Shown: positions 33,459 to 42,409, counted from the first letter of the stretch. The stretch: 64,000 nucleotides of DNA from Candidatus Omnitrophota bacterium (GCA_016196565.1 JACPXK010000055.1:1-64000); one strand, 5' to 3'. Numbers and translations: made by a program. The notes: generated by a model from the sequence alone, not told the origin.

Positions 33459-33518
33459 ATGTCTTATTTCACCCTCGAAGAAATCTATATCCATAGGCCT
33501 GGCCCTCTGGAGGACTAA
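33459..33518 (+). CDS. Possible 19-aa peptide ORF with strong Shine-Dalgarno
   Basis: In the 209-bp gap between typA and the REC-Fis gene, AGGAGGAA leads into an ATG at 33459 and a 19-codon frame ending TAA (MSYFTLEEIYIHRPGPLED). Part of it (GCCTGGCCC) resembles the GGGGCCAGGC repeat. GTCCTTGC/GCAAGGAC (33398 and 33441) and CCCTCGAA/TTCGAGGG (33472 and 33541) form inverted repeats around it. Could be a leader peptide or a chance match; no downstream plus-strand gene exists. Confidence 0.2.
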   Translation: MSYFTLEEIYIHRPGPLED

Positions 33519-33592
33519 AATGAGGGTGTCAGATATTTTTTTTCGAGGGCTGATATGAAAGATAGCTTTGAGAGGTAAGTAAGCGGGGATTT

Positions 33593-35422
33593 TTACCGGC
33601 CGCGGCGCGAATCGGATTTGCGCTCATTTTCGGTCAGGTAGCGTTTTCGCAGGCGGATGTTTTTTGGAGTAATTTCCACGAGCTCATCATCATCGATAAA
33701 TTCGAGGGCAAATTCGAGCGTCATGTCGCGCGGCGGAATAAGTTGAATGGCCTCATCCGTACCCGTAGAACGCATATTGCTAAGCTTTTTCTCTTTGATG
33801 GCATTGACCACAAGATCATGGCCTTTATTGTTTACTCCCACGATCATGCCTTCATACATATCATCGCCGGGATGAATGAAAATTTCGCCGCGTTCTTGAA
33901 GCCCCCATAAGGCATAGGCCACCGCCGTACCCAAATTCTGCGATACCAAAACCCCCTGAATACGGCCGGGCAGCTCTCCTTTGAATTTTTGATATTCGAA
34001 AAAATTGTGATACATGACCCCGGTCCCGCGCGTCATATTCATAAAAAGACTGCGAAATCCCATTAAAGCACGGGAAGGAATAAGAAACTCTAAACGCGTC
34101 GTTCCAGAGGAAGTGGTTTGCATATTTCTCATATCGGCTTTACGGCCGCCCAACTCTTGAATCACGCCTCCCTGATATTCGGCGTTAACTTCCACGACCA
34201 ATTCCTCCACAGGCTCGAGAGTTTCACCTTCAATTTCTTTGAGAATCACTTTGGGCCGGGAAACTTCAATTTCATAACCTTCACGGCGCATGGTTTCGAT
34301 CAAAATAGCCAGATGAAGCTCGCCCCGGCCGGAAACCTTGAAGCGTTCTCCATTTTCAACTTCTTCCACTTTAATTCCCACATTCATCATGGCTTCATGT
34401 TCAAGACGTTCGCGAATATGCCGCGAGGTAAGAAAACGTCCACCGTCTTTGCCTGCCAGCGGGCTGGAATTGTGAGAAAAATTCATAGAGATGGTAGGTT
34501 CGTCAATTTTTAAAAGCGGAAGTGCGTGGGGATTTTCAGTATGGGCCAGCGTCTCTCCGACTTTGACATCGTCAATCCCGGTAAGGCAGATAATGTCTCC
34601 GGCCTTCGCATCTTCGGCACTGACTCTTTTCATGCCCACATATTTTAGAATTTTAGTCACCTTGCCGCGCTGAATGCTTCCATCTCGTTTTACGAGGGCA
34701 ATCGTTTCACTCACTTTCACATTGCCGTGCAAAATTCTTCCGATGGCAATGCGTCCGACATAAGAATCATAATCAAGCATGGTCACCTGCATTTGAAAAG
34801 GCAGATCAGGATCCGCTACGGGCGGAAGCACCCGGTGGACAATGGTTTCCATAAGCGGTTTTAAATCGACTCCGGGTTCATCCAAATTAAGTGTGGCTTT
34901 GCCTTCGCGCCCGGAAGCAAAGACAATGGGAAAATCGAGTTGTTCATCCGTAGCATTGAGTTCGCAGAAAAGATCGAAAGTCATATTAACGACTTCATTG
35001 GGCCGGGCATTGGGCCGGTCGATTTTATTGACCACCAGAATAGGCTTTAGATGAAGTTCGAGGGATTTTTTCAAAACGAATTTTGTCTGAGGCATGGGGC
35101 CTTCAAAGGCATCCACCAAAAGGAGAACACCATCCACCATTTTAAGAATGCGCTCGACCTCGCTGCCGAAATCCGCATGGCCGGGAGTGTCCACAATATT
35201 GATTTGAATGTCTTTGTATTTGAGCGAGGCGTTTTTGGAAAAAATCGTGATGCCGCGCTCTTTTTCAAGATCATTGGAATCCATCACCGTTTCTTCCCCC
35301 TCTTTGAAGTCATAAGCATGCGTTTGCTTCAATAGGGCATCCACCATGGTGGTCTTGCCATGATCGACGTGGGCGATAATCGCAACGTTTCGTATGTCGG
35401 GACGTCTTTTCTGCTGAACCAC
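33593..35422 (-). CDS. typA: Translational GTPase TypA/BipA
   Basis: 609 aa ribosome-binding GTPase. G1 is [10 protein letters not shown]2 lies in [11 protein letters not shown]3 DTPGHADFG and G4 NKIDRP. Domains II and III and the BipA-specific C-terminal domain follow; the C-terminus [19 protein letters not shown] is typical. Start is GTG 35422 behind GGAGG. Involved in 50S assembly and stress adaptation in other bacteria. Monocistronic with a good promoter. Confidence 0.97.
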   Translation of the reverse strand: MVQQKRRPDIRNVAIIAHVDHGKTTMVDALLKQTHAYDFKEGEETVMDSNDLEKERGITIFSKNASLKYKDIQINIVDTPGHADFGSEVERILKMVDGVLLLVDAFEGPMPQTKFVLKKSLELHLKPILVVNKIDRPNARPNEVVNMTFDLFCELNATDEQLDFPIVFASGREGKATLNLDEPGVDLKPLMETIVHRVLPPVADPDLPFQMQVTMLDYDSYVGRIAIGRILHGNVKVSETIALVKRDGSIQRGKVTKILKYVGMKRVSAEDAKAGDIICLTGIDDVKVGETLAHTENPHALPLLKIDEPTISMNFSHNSSPLAGKDGGRFLTSRHIRERLEHEAMMNVGIKVEEVENGERFKVSGRGELHLAILIETMRREGYEIEVSRPKVILKEIEGETLEPVEELVVEVNAEYQGGVIQELGGRKADMRNMQTTSSGTTRLEFLIPSRALMGFRSLFMNMTRGTGVMYHNFFEYQKFKGELPGRIQGVLVSQNLGTAVAYALWGLQERGEIFIHPGDDMYEGMIVGVNNKGHDLVVNAIKEKKLSNMRSTGTDEAIQLIPPRDMTLEFALEFIDDDELVEITPKNIRLRKRYLTENERKSDSRRGR

Positions 35423-35447
35423 AAATCCTCCTTAAGAAAGAGCGCGC

Positions 35448-35476
35448 ATTATACGGGAGTATGCTCTAACATGCAA
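35448..35476 (-). promoter_or_regulatory. Sigma70 promoter for typA
   Basis: Minus strand TTGCAT (35476-35471), 17-bp spacer, perfect TATAAT (35453-35448), 25 bp before the GTG start, with GGAGG in the leader. Confidence 0.7.
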
Positions 35477-35485
35477 ATTTACTCT

Positions 35486-35513
35486 TTGGGTCGAAGCTAA
35501 AATTTGATAAACT
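35486..35513 (+). promoter_or_regulatory. Candidate promoter for sodC
   Basis: TTGGGT (35486-35491), 16-bp spacer, TAAACT (35508-35513). It lies back to back with the typA promoter. Transcripts would carry the repeat at 35521-35586 in the leader. Confidence 0.45.
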
Positions 35514-35520
35514 AAATCAT

Positions 35521-35586
35521 CGTCATCCTGAGCGAAGCGAAGGATCTCACTCATGAGATTCTTCGGCCTCCGGCCTCAGAATGACG
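35521..35586. repeat. CGTCATCCTGAG-type palindromic repeat in sodC leader
   Basis: CGTCATCCTGAGCGAAGCGAA and, at the other end, GGCCTCAGAATGACG form imperfect inverted arms around AGGATCTCACTCATGAGATTCTTC. 66 bp. Relatives occur at 38346, 43439 and 59571. Confidence 0.85.
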
Positions 35587-35610
35587 ATTCTCATACGGAG
35601 GAGGTCTTTT

Positions 35611-36120
35611 ATGAAAACTTTTTCTTTTCTTTCTTTAATTGTCCTCACATTTCTTTTCGTTCCACTTGCTCAAGCGGCGGTGGCAACCTCTCACATCCAC
35701 GGCACATCCGCCACTTCCACCCTGGATGGTGAAGCCACTTTTGAAGATACCGAGGGAGGGTTAAAAATTGCGGTCAATGTTCACGATGCCCCTCCGGGAC
35801 AACACGGCATTCATATTCATGAAAAAGGATCTTGCTATGATAGCGGACAAGATGCCGGCGGTCATTTCAATCCGGACGGCCTGCCTCACGGTAACGCGCT
35901 CAAAGACGGTGTTTCCAAAACTCATGCCGGCGATTTAGGCAATATTGAAATCGGACCTGACGGCAAAGGGAAATTGGAAGTCACGGTCCCGGGCCTCAAG
36001 GTAGCCGGAGATAAATTCGCCGTAGTGGACAGAGCGATTATTTTGCATGAAAAAGAAGATGACTTCGGGCAGCCCACCGGCAATGCGGGAGGAAGAATAG
36101 GCTGCGGAGTTATTGCTTAA
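35611..36120 (+). CDS. sodC: Superoxide dismutase [Cu-Zn], periplasmic
   Basis: 169 aa from ATG 35611, chosen for GGAGGAGG about 8 nt upstream; the longer frame begins inside a repeat. The signal peptide ends LAQA. Metal ligands are in GQHGIHIHEKGSC (HxH), AGGHFNPDG (bridging His and next His region) and HAGDLGNI (His and Asp). C-terminal GNAGGRIGCGVI contains the active-site Arg region and the second disulfide Cys. It dismutates superoxide in the periplasm. Its 3' end overlaps the convergent BaiN-like gene by 11 bp. Confidence 0.96.
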   Translation: MKTFSFLSLIVLTFLFVPLAQAAVATSHIHGTSATSTLDGEATFEDTEGGLKIAVNVHDAPPGQHGIHIHEKGSCYDSGQDAGGHFNPDGLPHGNALKDGVSKTHAGDLGNIEIGPDGKGKLEVTVPGLKVAGDKFAVVDRAIILHEKEDDFGQPTGNAGGRIGCGVIA

Positions 36121-37363
36121 TCACACCTCGGGCGGCCACCACGCCGCTCGACCAGGCCCATTGAAAATTAAAACCGCCGATACGGCCGTCCACATCCAGG
36201 ATTTCTCCCGCAAAAAAAAGTCCGGGCTGAAGTTTTGATTCTAAAGTCGTTGAATCCACTTGATTCAAATCAACCCCTCCGGCCGTCGCCTCCGCTTTTT
36301 GATACCCCACGACCCCCGTCACTTTAAGTGGAAAATGAAAAAGGGTTGTGATAAGTCTTTGCCTTTCTTCCCTTTTCAATTGATTTAAAACCAGGGATTC
36401 CGGAAGGCCGGTCTTTTTTAAAAAAACTTCGACAAAACGAAGCGGAAGTTTGGCGGAAAGAAATTTTTTGACGGTTCGATTCCGTTCCTTTTGAGTCCAC
36501 TTTATCAATTCTTCGCGCAGCTCCGGCTCTTTTTTGGAAGGCAGGAAATTCGCGATTAACTTTGCTTCGCCGCGGCGGCGTATCCAATGGCGGCTCACAT
36601 TCAAAGCCACGGGGCCGCTGAATCCAAAATGGGTAAAAAGAAAATCACCTTCGTACGCGGCGGTTTTTTTGCCGTTTTCCGAGAAGCTGAGCCGCACGGG
36701 CAGTGAAAGGCCGCTCAGCGTTTTCCAATCGGGATCATCGGTTTCCAAAGGAGTCAGCGCGGGGGTTGTTTCAATCAGAGAATGAGTAAACGATTCGGCG
36801 ATACGGTATCCCCCTCCGTCACTCCCCGTCGCAGGATAAGAGAGTCCCCCGGTCGCCAGAATTACGTTTTTGGAGCGATAAGAAAATTCATCCCCGAAAA
36901 TCAAAAAATGGTCTCCCTTAAACTGAATATTTTTCACCTTGCGCGGACATTCCAGATTCACGCCCGTATTTTTAATTTCGCGCATTAAGGCTTCGAGAAT
37001 GGTGCGTCCGGAATGGGTGGAAGGAAAATATTTTCCGCCCTCTTCAAGAACAAGTTTGACCCCTAAGTTTTCAAAAAATTCCACGGCCTTGTCGGCCGGA
37101 AAAGCGTTTAGAATATGGCGGAGGACGCGTGAATTTTCAGTTTCAAAATCATTTTCGGTTACCCTCCGGTTGGTCACATTGCAGCGGGTTCCGCCGGACA
37201 TTAAAATCTTGGCACCGATTTTTTCTTTGCTATCAAGCAGAAGAACTTTTAAGCCGGCGCGGCGGCACTGAATAGCGGCCATCAAACCGGCTGCCCCGGC
37301 GCCGGCAATCGCCACATCCCACAATGAGAGTGTTTCTGCTGCTTGATCTGTGTTATATTTCAT
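36110..37363 (-). CDS. HI0933/BaiN-family NAD(P)/FAD-dependent oxidoreductase
   Basis: 417 aa. Rossmann motif VAIAGAGAAGLMAAIQC, GGTRCNVTN (family signature), VILATGGLSYPATGSDGGGY, and C-terminal GLFFAGEILDVDGRIGGFNFQWAWSSG, all diagnostic of the HI0933-like group. Members include BaiN, but the substrate here is unknown. ATG 37363 is chosen for GGGAGAA upstream; a GTG at 37393 would start inside a repeat. Confidence 0.92.
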   Translation of the reverse strand: MKYNTDQAAETLSLWDVAIAGAGAAGLMAAIQCRRAGLKVLLLDSKEKIGAKILMSGGTRCNVTNRRVTENDFETENSRVLRHILNAFPADKAVEFFENLGVKLVLEEGGKYFPSTHSGRTILEALMREIKNTGVNLECPRKVKNIQFKGDHFLIFGDEFSYRSKNVILATGGLSYPATGSDGGGYRIAESFTHSLIETTPALTPLETDDPDWKTLSGLSLPVRLSFSENGKKTAAYEGDFLFTHFGFSGPVALNVSRHWIRRRGEAKLIANFLPSKKEPELREELIKWTQKERNRTVKKFLSAKLPLRFVEVFLKKTGLPESLVLNQLKREERQRLITTLFHFPLKVTGVVGYQKAEATAGGVDLNQVDSTTLESKLQPGLFFAGEILDVDGRIGGFNFQWAWSSGVVAARGVIKQ

Positions 37364-37377
37364 TGGAAAATTCTCCC

Positions 37378-37413
37378 AAAAGAAGCCTGGCACTAAGGGG
37401 CCTGGCTCCTTTT
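37378..37413. repeat. AAAAGGGGCCAGGC-family repeat, degenerate
   Basis: AAAAGAAGCCTGGCACTAAGG then GGCCTGGCTCCTTTT between the divergent BaiN-like and RmlD-like genes. Confidence 0.6.
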
Positions 37414-37457
37414 GTTTTGTGAGGTATTGTAAGTGAAATCACCAGAGACTAAAAGCC

Positions 37458-38411
37458 ATGAAAAAAGTTTTAATCACGGGAAGTAACGGGCTGCTCGGTC
37501 AAACGCTGATCCGGATTTTTTCTACTCGGGATGATTTTGAATGCCTCGCCACTTCCCGCGGTGAAAACCGGGCTTCTCTTTTCGAAAAAACACGATACGA
37601 AGTCTTGGATATTACCGATGAATCCGCCGTTCGTCGCGTGATGGCTTCCTTTCGTCCTGAAGCAGTCATTCACACGGCCGCGCTTTCTCAACCGGACTTT
37701 TGCGAAAAGAATCCGGACCAGGCCTGGGAGGTGAATGCTCAGGGTACGGAAAATGTCGCGCTTGCCTGCGAAAAATACGGCGCTCATTTGATTCATTTAT
37801 CTTCTGATTTTATCTTCGACGGTAAAAACGGCCCTTACCGGGAAACCGATCTTCCCCATCCCCTCTGTCATTACGCCAAAACCAAATGGGAATCGGAAAA
37901 AAAAGCCGCCTCGTCCAAAAGCTCCTGGACAATTCTCAGGACATGCCTTGCTTACGGCATGGTCCCGAATATGAGCCGTTCCAATATTTTGATTTTGGTT
38001 TTGAAATCCTTGAAAAATAATCGTCCCTTGCGCATTGCCACGGATCAAATACGAACACCGACTTTCATCGATGATTTGGCCCATGCCTGCTTGAACGTTG
38101 CGTTGAAAAAATCTCAAGGGATTTTTCATATCGCCGGGCCGGAATGCATGAGTGTTTTTGAATTTGCCGTCAAAGCCGCGGATTTTTTCGGTCTGGACCG
38201 GGCGCTTATTCAGCCCATAGAAACGGCAGATTTGAAGGAAGCCGCCGGGCGGCCTTTAAAAACCGGGTTTTTAGTCGATAAGGCTAGGAATGAATGGGGA
38301 TTCAATCCTCACTTTTTACAAGAAGGGCTTGCTAAGCTGAAGCTTCGTCATCCTGAGTTTGCCGAAGGCAAACGAAGGATCTCGCTGCTAGATTCTTCGG
38401 CCTCAGAATGA
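37458..38411 (+). CDS. RmlD-like NAD(P)-dependent sugar-nucleotide reductase
   Basis: 317 aa extended SDR. Cofactor motif ITGSNGLLGQTLI, IHTAALSQPDFCEKNP, LSSDFIFDGKNGPYRETD (typical of dTDP-4-dehydrorhamnose reductase) and catalytic YAKTKWESEKK. No rml operon is adjacent, so the substrate is uncertain; MAT2B-like and RfbD-like proteins share these motifs. The last ~22 residues (LRHPEFAEGKRRISLLDSSA...) are encoded by a CGTCATCCTGAG repeat, and the TGA lies in the repeat end. Confidence 0.85.
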   Translation: MKKVLITGSNGLLGQTLIRIFSTRDDFECLATSRGENRASLFEKTRYEVLDITDESAVRRVMASFRPEAVIHTAALSQPDFCEKNPDQAWEVNAQGTENVALACEKYGAHLIHLSSDFIFDGKNGPYRETDLPHPLCHYAKTKWESEKKAASSKSSWTILRTCLAYGMVPNMSRSNILILVLKSLKNNRPLRIATDQIRTPTFIDDLAHACLNVALKKSQGIFHIAGPECMSVFEFAVKAADFFGLDRALIQPIETADLKEAAGRPLKTGFLVDKARNEWGFNPHFLQEGLAKLKLRHPEFAEGKRRISLLDSSASE

Positions 38412-38413
38412 CG
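38346..38413. repeat. CGTCATCCTGAG-type repeat forming the 3' end of the RmlD-like gene
   Basis: CGTCATCCTGAGTTTGCCGAA at the left and TTCGGCCTCAGAATGACG at the right form the inverted ends. The 68 bp are read through by the reductase frame and provide its stop codon. Confidence 0.85.
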
Positions 38414-38424
38414 AGAAAAATAAA

Positions 38425-38856
38425 ATGAAAACCACACCCATACGGGAAATTATGAAATCACCGGCCATCACGGTGCGCATCGATGAAGCCTTCAGTCATG
38501 TGGAAGAAAAACTTCGCATCAAAGGCATACGGCATCTTCCGGTGGTGGATCAAAATAACGTGGTCGTAGGCCTCATCACCCAGCGGGATCTTTATCGTAT
38601 TATTTCTCCCCATCGCAACGAAGACGGCGAGAATATTTACGATGCCCAAACCTTGGATTCCTTCATTTTAAAAAGAGTCATGACTCCTAATCCCGCAACA
38701 CTCAAAGCCGACAGCATGATCGCGGAAGCCGTCAATCTGATGGCCGCGGGACGTTACGGATGTATTCCGATTGTGGACGCGAATAAAAAAATCGTGGGAA
38801 TTGTCACCGAAATCGATATTTTGAAATTCTTGGCAAAGCTGCTTCGAGAGGAATAA
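38425..38856 (+). CDS. Tandem CBS-domain protein
   Basis: 143 aa made of two CBS motifs: KSPAITVRIDEAFSHVEEKL...HLPVVDQNNVVVGLITQRDL and MTPNPATLKADSMIAEAVNL...CIPIVDANKKIVGIVTEIDIL. Such stand-alone pairs bind adenosyl ligands and act as sensors. The second G-I-V-T-E-x-D is intact. Starts 14 bp after the RmlD-like stop, just beyond the repeat; no clear Shine-Dalgarno. Confidence 0.9.
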   Translation: MKTTPIREIMKSPAITVRIDEAFSHVEEKLRIKGIRHLPVVDQNNVVVGLITQRDLYRIISPHRNEDGENIYDAQTLDSFILKRVMTPNPATLKADSMIAEAVNLMAAGRYGCIPIVDANKKIVGIVTEIDILKFLAKLLREE

Positions 38857-38857
38857 C

Positions 38858-38878
38858 AAAAGGTACCAGGTACCTTTT
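38858..38878. terminator. 21-bp palindrome between convergent CBS and orn genes
   Basis: AAAAGGTACC-A-GGTACCTTTT, 10-bp perfect arms with T/A ends on both strands. It sits 1 bp after the CBS stop and 3 bp before the oligoribonuclease stop, suited to a bidirectional terminator. Sequence is a variant of the AAAAGGGGCCAGGC family. Confidence 0.6.
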
Positions 38879-38881
38879 GGT

Positions 38882-39445
38882 TTATTTTGAAGTTTCCTTG
38901 AGATAATGCTTGCGGTAAAAGCGAAGTTCTTCGATCGACTCCCGTATATCATCCAAGGCCCGGTGGGAATCCTTCTTCTTGGGAAGCTCTTTATTCTTGG
39001 GATACCACTGCTCCACTAAAATCTTCAAAGTCGTGACATCCACCATCCGGTAATGAAGGAAGGCATCAAGCTTGGGCATGTACTTGATGATAAAACGCCG
39101 GTCATGATAAACCGCATTGCCGCAAAGCGGCGATTTTTTGCGGACGCAATATTCCTTGATGAAATCAAGCGTCTGCTTTTCTGCCTTTTTTAAGGTGATC
39201 TTGGAATTTTTCACCAGCTCAATGAGGCCCGATTTGGCATGCTGCTTTTGATTCCACGCATCCATTTCTTTGAGCAGCTTTGCCGGCTGACGGATGACAA
39301 GATTGGGCCCTTCCGCTAAAATTTCCAAATCGCTGTTCGTGACGAGGGTGGCAATTTCGATAATACTTTCCTTCTCCGGGTCAAGGCCCGTCATTTCCAG
39401 GTCAATCCAAACTATATTATTTTTATTCTTCGGAGAACTTGTCAT
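38882..39445 (-). CDS. orn: Oligoribonuclease
   Basis: 187 aa DEDDh 3'-5' exonuclease that degrades 2-5 nt RNAs and pGpG. Exo I is WIDLEMTGLDP (D, E), Exo II region GNAVYHDRRFI (D), and Exo III KKDSHRALDDIRESIEEL (H, D). ATG 39445 follows the GGDEF-EAL stop by 7 bp. Placement beside an EAL phosphodiesterase fits: EAL makes pGpG from c-di-GMP and Orn clears pGpG. A longer frame into the EAL gene is not credible. Confidence 0.95.
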   Translation of the reverse strand: MTSSPKNKNNIVWIDLEMTGLDPEKESIIEIATLVTNSDLEILAEGPNLVIRQPAKLLKEMDAWNQKQHAKSGLIELVKNSKITLKKAEKQTLDFIKEYCVRKKSPLCGNAVYHDRRFIIKYMPKLDAFLHYRMVDVTTLKILVEQWYPKNKELPKKKDSHRALDDIRESIEELRFYRKHYLKETSK

Positions 39446-39452
39446 GAAAGTT

Positions 39453-41153
39453 TCAGCCGGCGGCCTGTTTTTCGAGGAAACTCGAGAATTCAAAAGCGGG
39501 AAGAGGTTTGCTGTATAAAAAGCCCTGCACTTTATCACAGCTGTGAAATTTAAAAAAATCAAGCTGAGCCTCGGATTCGATTCCTTCGGCGACCACTTCG
39601 AGGCGGAGGCTGTGGGCCATGGAAATAATCGCGCGCGCAATCGCGGCATCGTCGGGATTGGTGGATATGTCCTGCACAAAGGACTGATCAATCTTGAGCG
39701 TATGAATCGGAAAACGTTTCAGGGTTCCAAGCGAAGAGTAACCCGTTCCAAAATCATCGATGGCAATTTTTACTCCGGTGGCTTTTAAAGCGTTCAAAAT
39801 AGCCTTCGAAGAACCGTTTTTAGGCATCATGATATTTTCAGTCAGTTCAAGTTCCAGAAAAGAAGGATTGAGGCCCGTTTTCTCCAAAACCCGTTCAATG
39901 ACGCGAGGAAAATTTTCCTCGCGGAACTGCAGGTCAGAAATATTGACCGCAACCCGTAAGTTGGGGAAACCTTGCTGGCGCCAATGATGGGTCTGACGGC
40001 AGGCCGTTTCAAGCACCCATTCTCCGATCGGTAAAATCAAGCCCGTTTCTTCGGCCAAATCGAGAAATTCAGAAGGGGCCAATCGCCCCCGCAAGGGATG
40101 AAACCAGCGAATCAACGCCTCCATGCCGACAATCATCCCGGTTTTAAGATCGATTTGAGGCTGATAAAAGAGTTCCAGCTCACCGCGTTCGGCGGCATAG
40201 CGCAAGTGATTTTCCATCTCAAAATGTTCCAGGGCCCCGGCGTTCATGGTCGCAGAGTAAAGCTGGAAATTATTTCGTCCCTGGTCCTTGGCCAGCGACA
40301 TGGCTTTATCCGCATTTTTAAGGAGGATTTCTACCTCATCCCCGTCATGGGGGAAAAAGCTTATACCCATGCTGCATGTCATGAAAAGCTCGTGATTGTG
40401 AACGCGGAAAGGCACGCTGAAAGCCTGCAAAATTTTACTGGCGACTTTGATCGCATGACTTGTTTTGGCGATTTTCGGTAAAAGAATAACGAATTCATCA
40501 CTGCCAAGCCGGGTAATGGTGTCGGTTTCATAAAGATTTGCCAGAAGCCGGCCTGCAACCGCTTTTAAAAGTTCATCTCCCAAAGCATAGCCCAGGGTTT
40601 CATTAATGCGCCGGAAACGGTCAAGGTCGAGAAATAAAATAGCAACATGTTGATGATAACGGTTCGCGGCCATAAGCGACTGCCTTAGACGATCGATAAA
40701 AAGAATGCGGTTAGGAAGATGCGTCAGCGGATCATAAAAAGCCAATTGATTGAGACGGTCCTCCGATCTTTTTCTTTCAATGGCATAATGAAGAACGCGT
40801 CCGACAAGTTCATCGTCATATTGGCCTTTTACCAAATAATCTTGAGCCCCCTGCATGACGGCTTCTACGCCGATGGTTTTTTGCGCCGTGTCTGCCAGGA
40901 CCACAATCGGATGCGCGGGATGTTTGCGGCGAAAATGCGAATAAGCATCAAAGCCGCTGTAATCGGGAAGTTCTAAGTCGAGAAGAACGACATCGGATTT
41001 TTCTGAGGCAAGATGATGAGTGCCTTCTTCCAAAGATTTTAACCATTGAAATTGAAAAGAAGGATTTTGACGATCGGCTAAGGCTTTGGCAAGATGGCTG
41101 GCGTGAGACGAATCCCCGCTAATGAATAGAACCTGAATGGATCGATGTGTCAT
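39453..41153 (-). CDS. Response regulator with GGDEF and EAL domains
   Basis: 566 aa. Receiver about 1-125 with the Asp in VVLLDLELPDYSG. GGDEF about 140-300 has a variant signature RLGSDEF, so cyclase activity is doubtful. EAL about 310-560 keeps EALIRW, LELTEN, AIDDFGTGYSS, LKIDQSF and AEGIESEAQ, so c-di-GMP hydrolysis is likely. Cytoplasmic. First gene of a pair with orn. The ATG has no Shine-Dalgarno and about an 11-nt leader. Confidence 0.93.
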   Translation of the reverse strand: MTHRSIQVLFISGDSSHASHLAKALADRQNPSFQFQWLKSLEEGTHHLASEKSDVVLLDLELPDYSGFDAYSHFRRKHPAHPIVVLADTAQKTIGVEAVMQGAQDYLVKGQYDDELVGRVLHYAIERKRSEDRLNQLAFYDPLTHLPNRILFIDRLRQSLMAANRYHQHVAILFLDLDRFRRINETLGYALGDELLKAVAGRLLANLYETDTITRLGSDEFVILLPKIAKTSHAIKVASKILQAFSVPFRVHNHELFMTCSMGISFFPHDGDEVEILLKNADKAMSLAKDQGRNNFQLYSATMNAGALEHFEMENHLRYAAERGELELFYQPQIDLKTGMIVGMEALIRWFHPLRGRLAPSEFLDLAEETGLILPIGEWVLETACRQTHHWRQQGFPNLRVAVNISDLQFREENFPRVIERVLEKTGLNPSFLELELTENIMMPKNGSSKAILNALKATGVKIAIDDFGTGYSSLGTLKRFPIHTLKIDQSFVQDISTNPDDAAIARAIISMAHSLRLEVVAEGIESEAQLDFFKFHSCDKVQGFLYSKPLPAFEFSSFLEKQAAG

Positions 41154-41171
41154 AGGGGCGAGTTACGCCTC

Positions 41172-41200
41172 AGAATACTCCTTTATAACCCTTTTTTCAA
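41172..41200 (-). promoter_or_regulatory. Sigma70 promoter for the GGDEF-EAL gene
   Basis: Minus strand TTGAAA (41200-41195), 17-bp spacer, TATTCT (41177-41172), 18 nt before the ATG. Short leader without Shine-Dalgarno. Confidence 0.55.
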
Positions 41201-41232
41201 GCCGCGATTTTTCCCGTAGAAACCATCACTTT

Positions 41233-42015
41233 TTATTGCAATTCTGCCGAATTAGCTGCTAGCGGGACAGCTATAGATTGAACACTGCCCTTAAATTTAT
41301 CCCGCTTCGACCTTCTTTTTCTCCGCTCTCTTTTCGGTTGAACATGTTCAATCGCATCTTCAATAATTCGCGTCATTGAAGCACAGATATCTTCGTCAGT
41401 AAATCTTGTCTTATATCGGCGTTTGAGTTCTCGCCTGAGATGATTAATAATTTTTTTTGAATACAACAATCTCGAAAGACTATTGGCGTCTAGTGCGGAA
41501 AATCTATTCCACAAACCATCAAGCCCTCTTTTGGGCACTAACGCGCGGGTTAGATATTGAAGATTTTCAGCCGCATTTTTTAAAGAAGTTTTGTTGCTTA
41601 AATCAAATGAAAACACTTTTCGAGACTCTATCGGTTTATTAAAAAGCACCCGATAGAATTCAAAGACTTTTCCATTGGTCAAAAGGACCCAATCGACACC
41701 TTCATTAGCAGCATAATTAACAGCCTGCCTTAAATGCTTAAAAGCAAGCTCAAGGGGCATTTTTTTGACCTCAATAATGAAGTGTCTCTTTCCTTTTATT
41801 TGAATTACATAGTCAGCGTAACTGCCACGAATCATGTACTCAGTCTTGACCTCATCAAGAGGAACAAATCCTAGACATTCGGTAAGAAATTCGTTAGTCA
41901 TTAATCGAGTTGCTGATTCATCCACTTCCGTATATTTTCCGGTTAAATATTTCCTCCTATATTTTTTAAGAGCTGAGAGCAGTTTCCGCTTTTTTGCAGC
42001 TGTTAGTTGCTTCAT
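41233..42015 (-). CDS. HsdR N-terminal-like PD-(D/E)XK domain protein, orphan
   Basis: 260 aa. Residues about 30-140 resemble the type I restriction enzyme R protein N-terminal domain: a GSYADYVIQIKGKRHFIIEVKK block supplies D and ExK, followed by HLRQAVNYAANEGVDWVLLTNG. No helicase domain follows; the C-terminal third is basic (KRERRKRRSKR). ATG 42015 has AAAGGAG upstream. No HsdM or HsdS gene nearby, so this is a free-standing nuclease-like protein, perhaps defence-related (inference). Confidence 0.72.
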   Translation of the reverse strand: MKQLTAAKKRKLLSALKKYRRKYLTGKYTEVDESATRLMTNEFLTECLGFVPLDEVKTEYMIRGSYADYVIQIKGKRHFIIEVKKMPLELAFKHLRQAVNYAANEGVDWVLLTNGKVFEFYRVLFNKPIESRKVFSFDLSNKTSLKNAAENLQYLTRALVPKRGLDGLWNRFSALDANSLSRLLYSKKIINHLRRELKRRYKTRFTDEDICASMTRIIEDAIEHVQPKRERRKRRSKRDKFKGSVQSIAVPLAANSAELQ

Positions 42016-42049
42016 GGGAGGCTCCTTTTATAGAACGTGACGTTGATTC

Positions 42050-42409
42050 TTAGGGTTTGAGGATAGGTCTGATTCGGATTTCGGTTTCTGTTGCTACAGA
42101 AAAATGATTAGCAAGCCGGCTGGCATATTTTTGGAGAACAGTTTTAATGACTCGAACGCGATTGGCCGCTCTTTCATCACTCAGCCGAAATAAAATAACC
42201 CCGTGTGATGCTTCACCACTTCTAAAAACTAATTCTCCAAAATCCTTATCATTAGTGACAAGAATCCGTTTATCTTGCTTTGCCTTAGCGAGGATGGTTT
42301 GATCATCGGATTGAGGCATAGCTTCTGTGACAAACAGAACATCATGGCCATTCTTGCGGAGAAACTCGGCTACCTTCAAACCGGTCGATTCATCCACAAG
42401 AAATTTCAT
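42050..42409 (-). CDS. DUF5615 PIN-like protein (putative toxin)
   Basis: 119 aa. KFLVDESTGLKVAEFLRKNGHDV opens with the Asp of a PIN-like fold; VTNDKDFGELVF carries the second acidic block. This family (Mut7-C/DUF5615) typically partners DUF433 proteins, as here 27 bp upstream. Predicted RNase toxin; no activity inferred beyond family. No Shine-Dalgarno before ATG. Confidence 0.82.
   Translation of the reverse strand: MKFLVDESTGLKVAEFLRKNGHDVLFVTEAMPQSDDQTILAKAKQDKRILVTNDKDFGELVFRSGEASHGVILFRLSDERAANRVRVIKTVLQKYASRLANHFSVATETEIRIRPILKP

Noticed and set aside
39446..39691. N-terminal extension of orn
   Set aside because: It lies inside the EAL gene in another frame; the DEDD exonuclease domain begins after ATG 39445.
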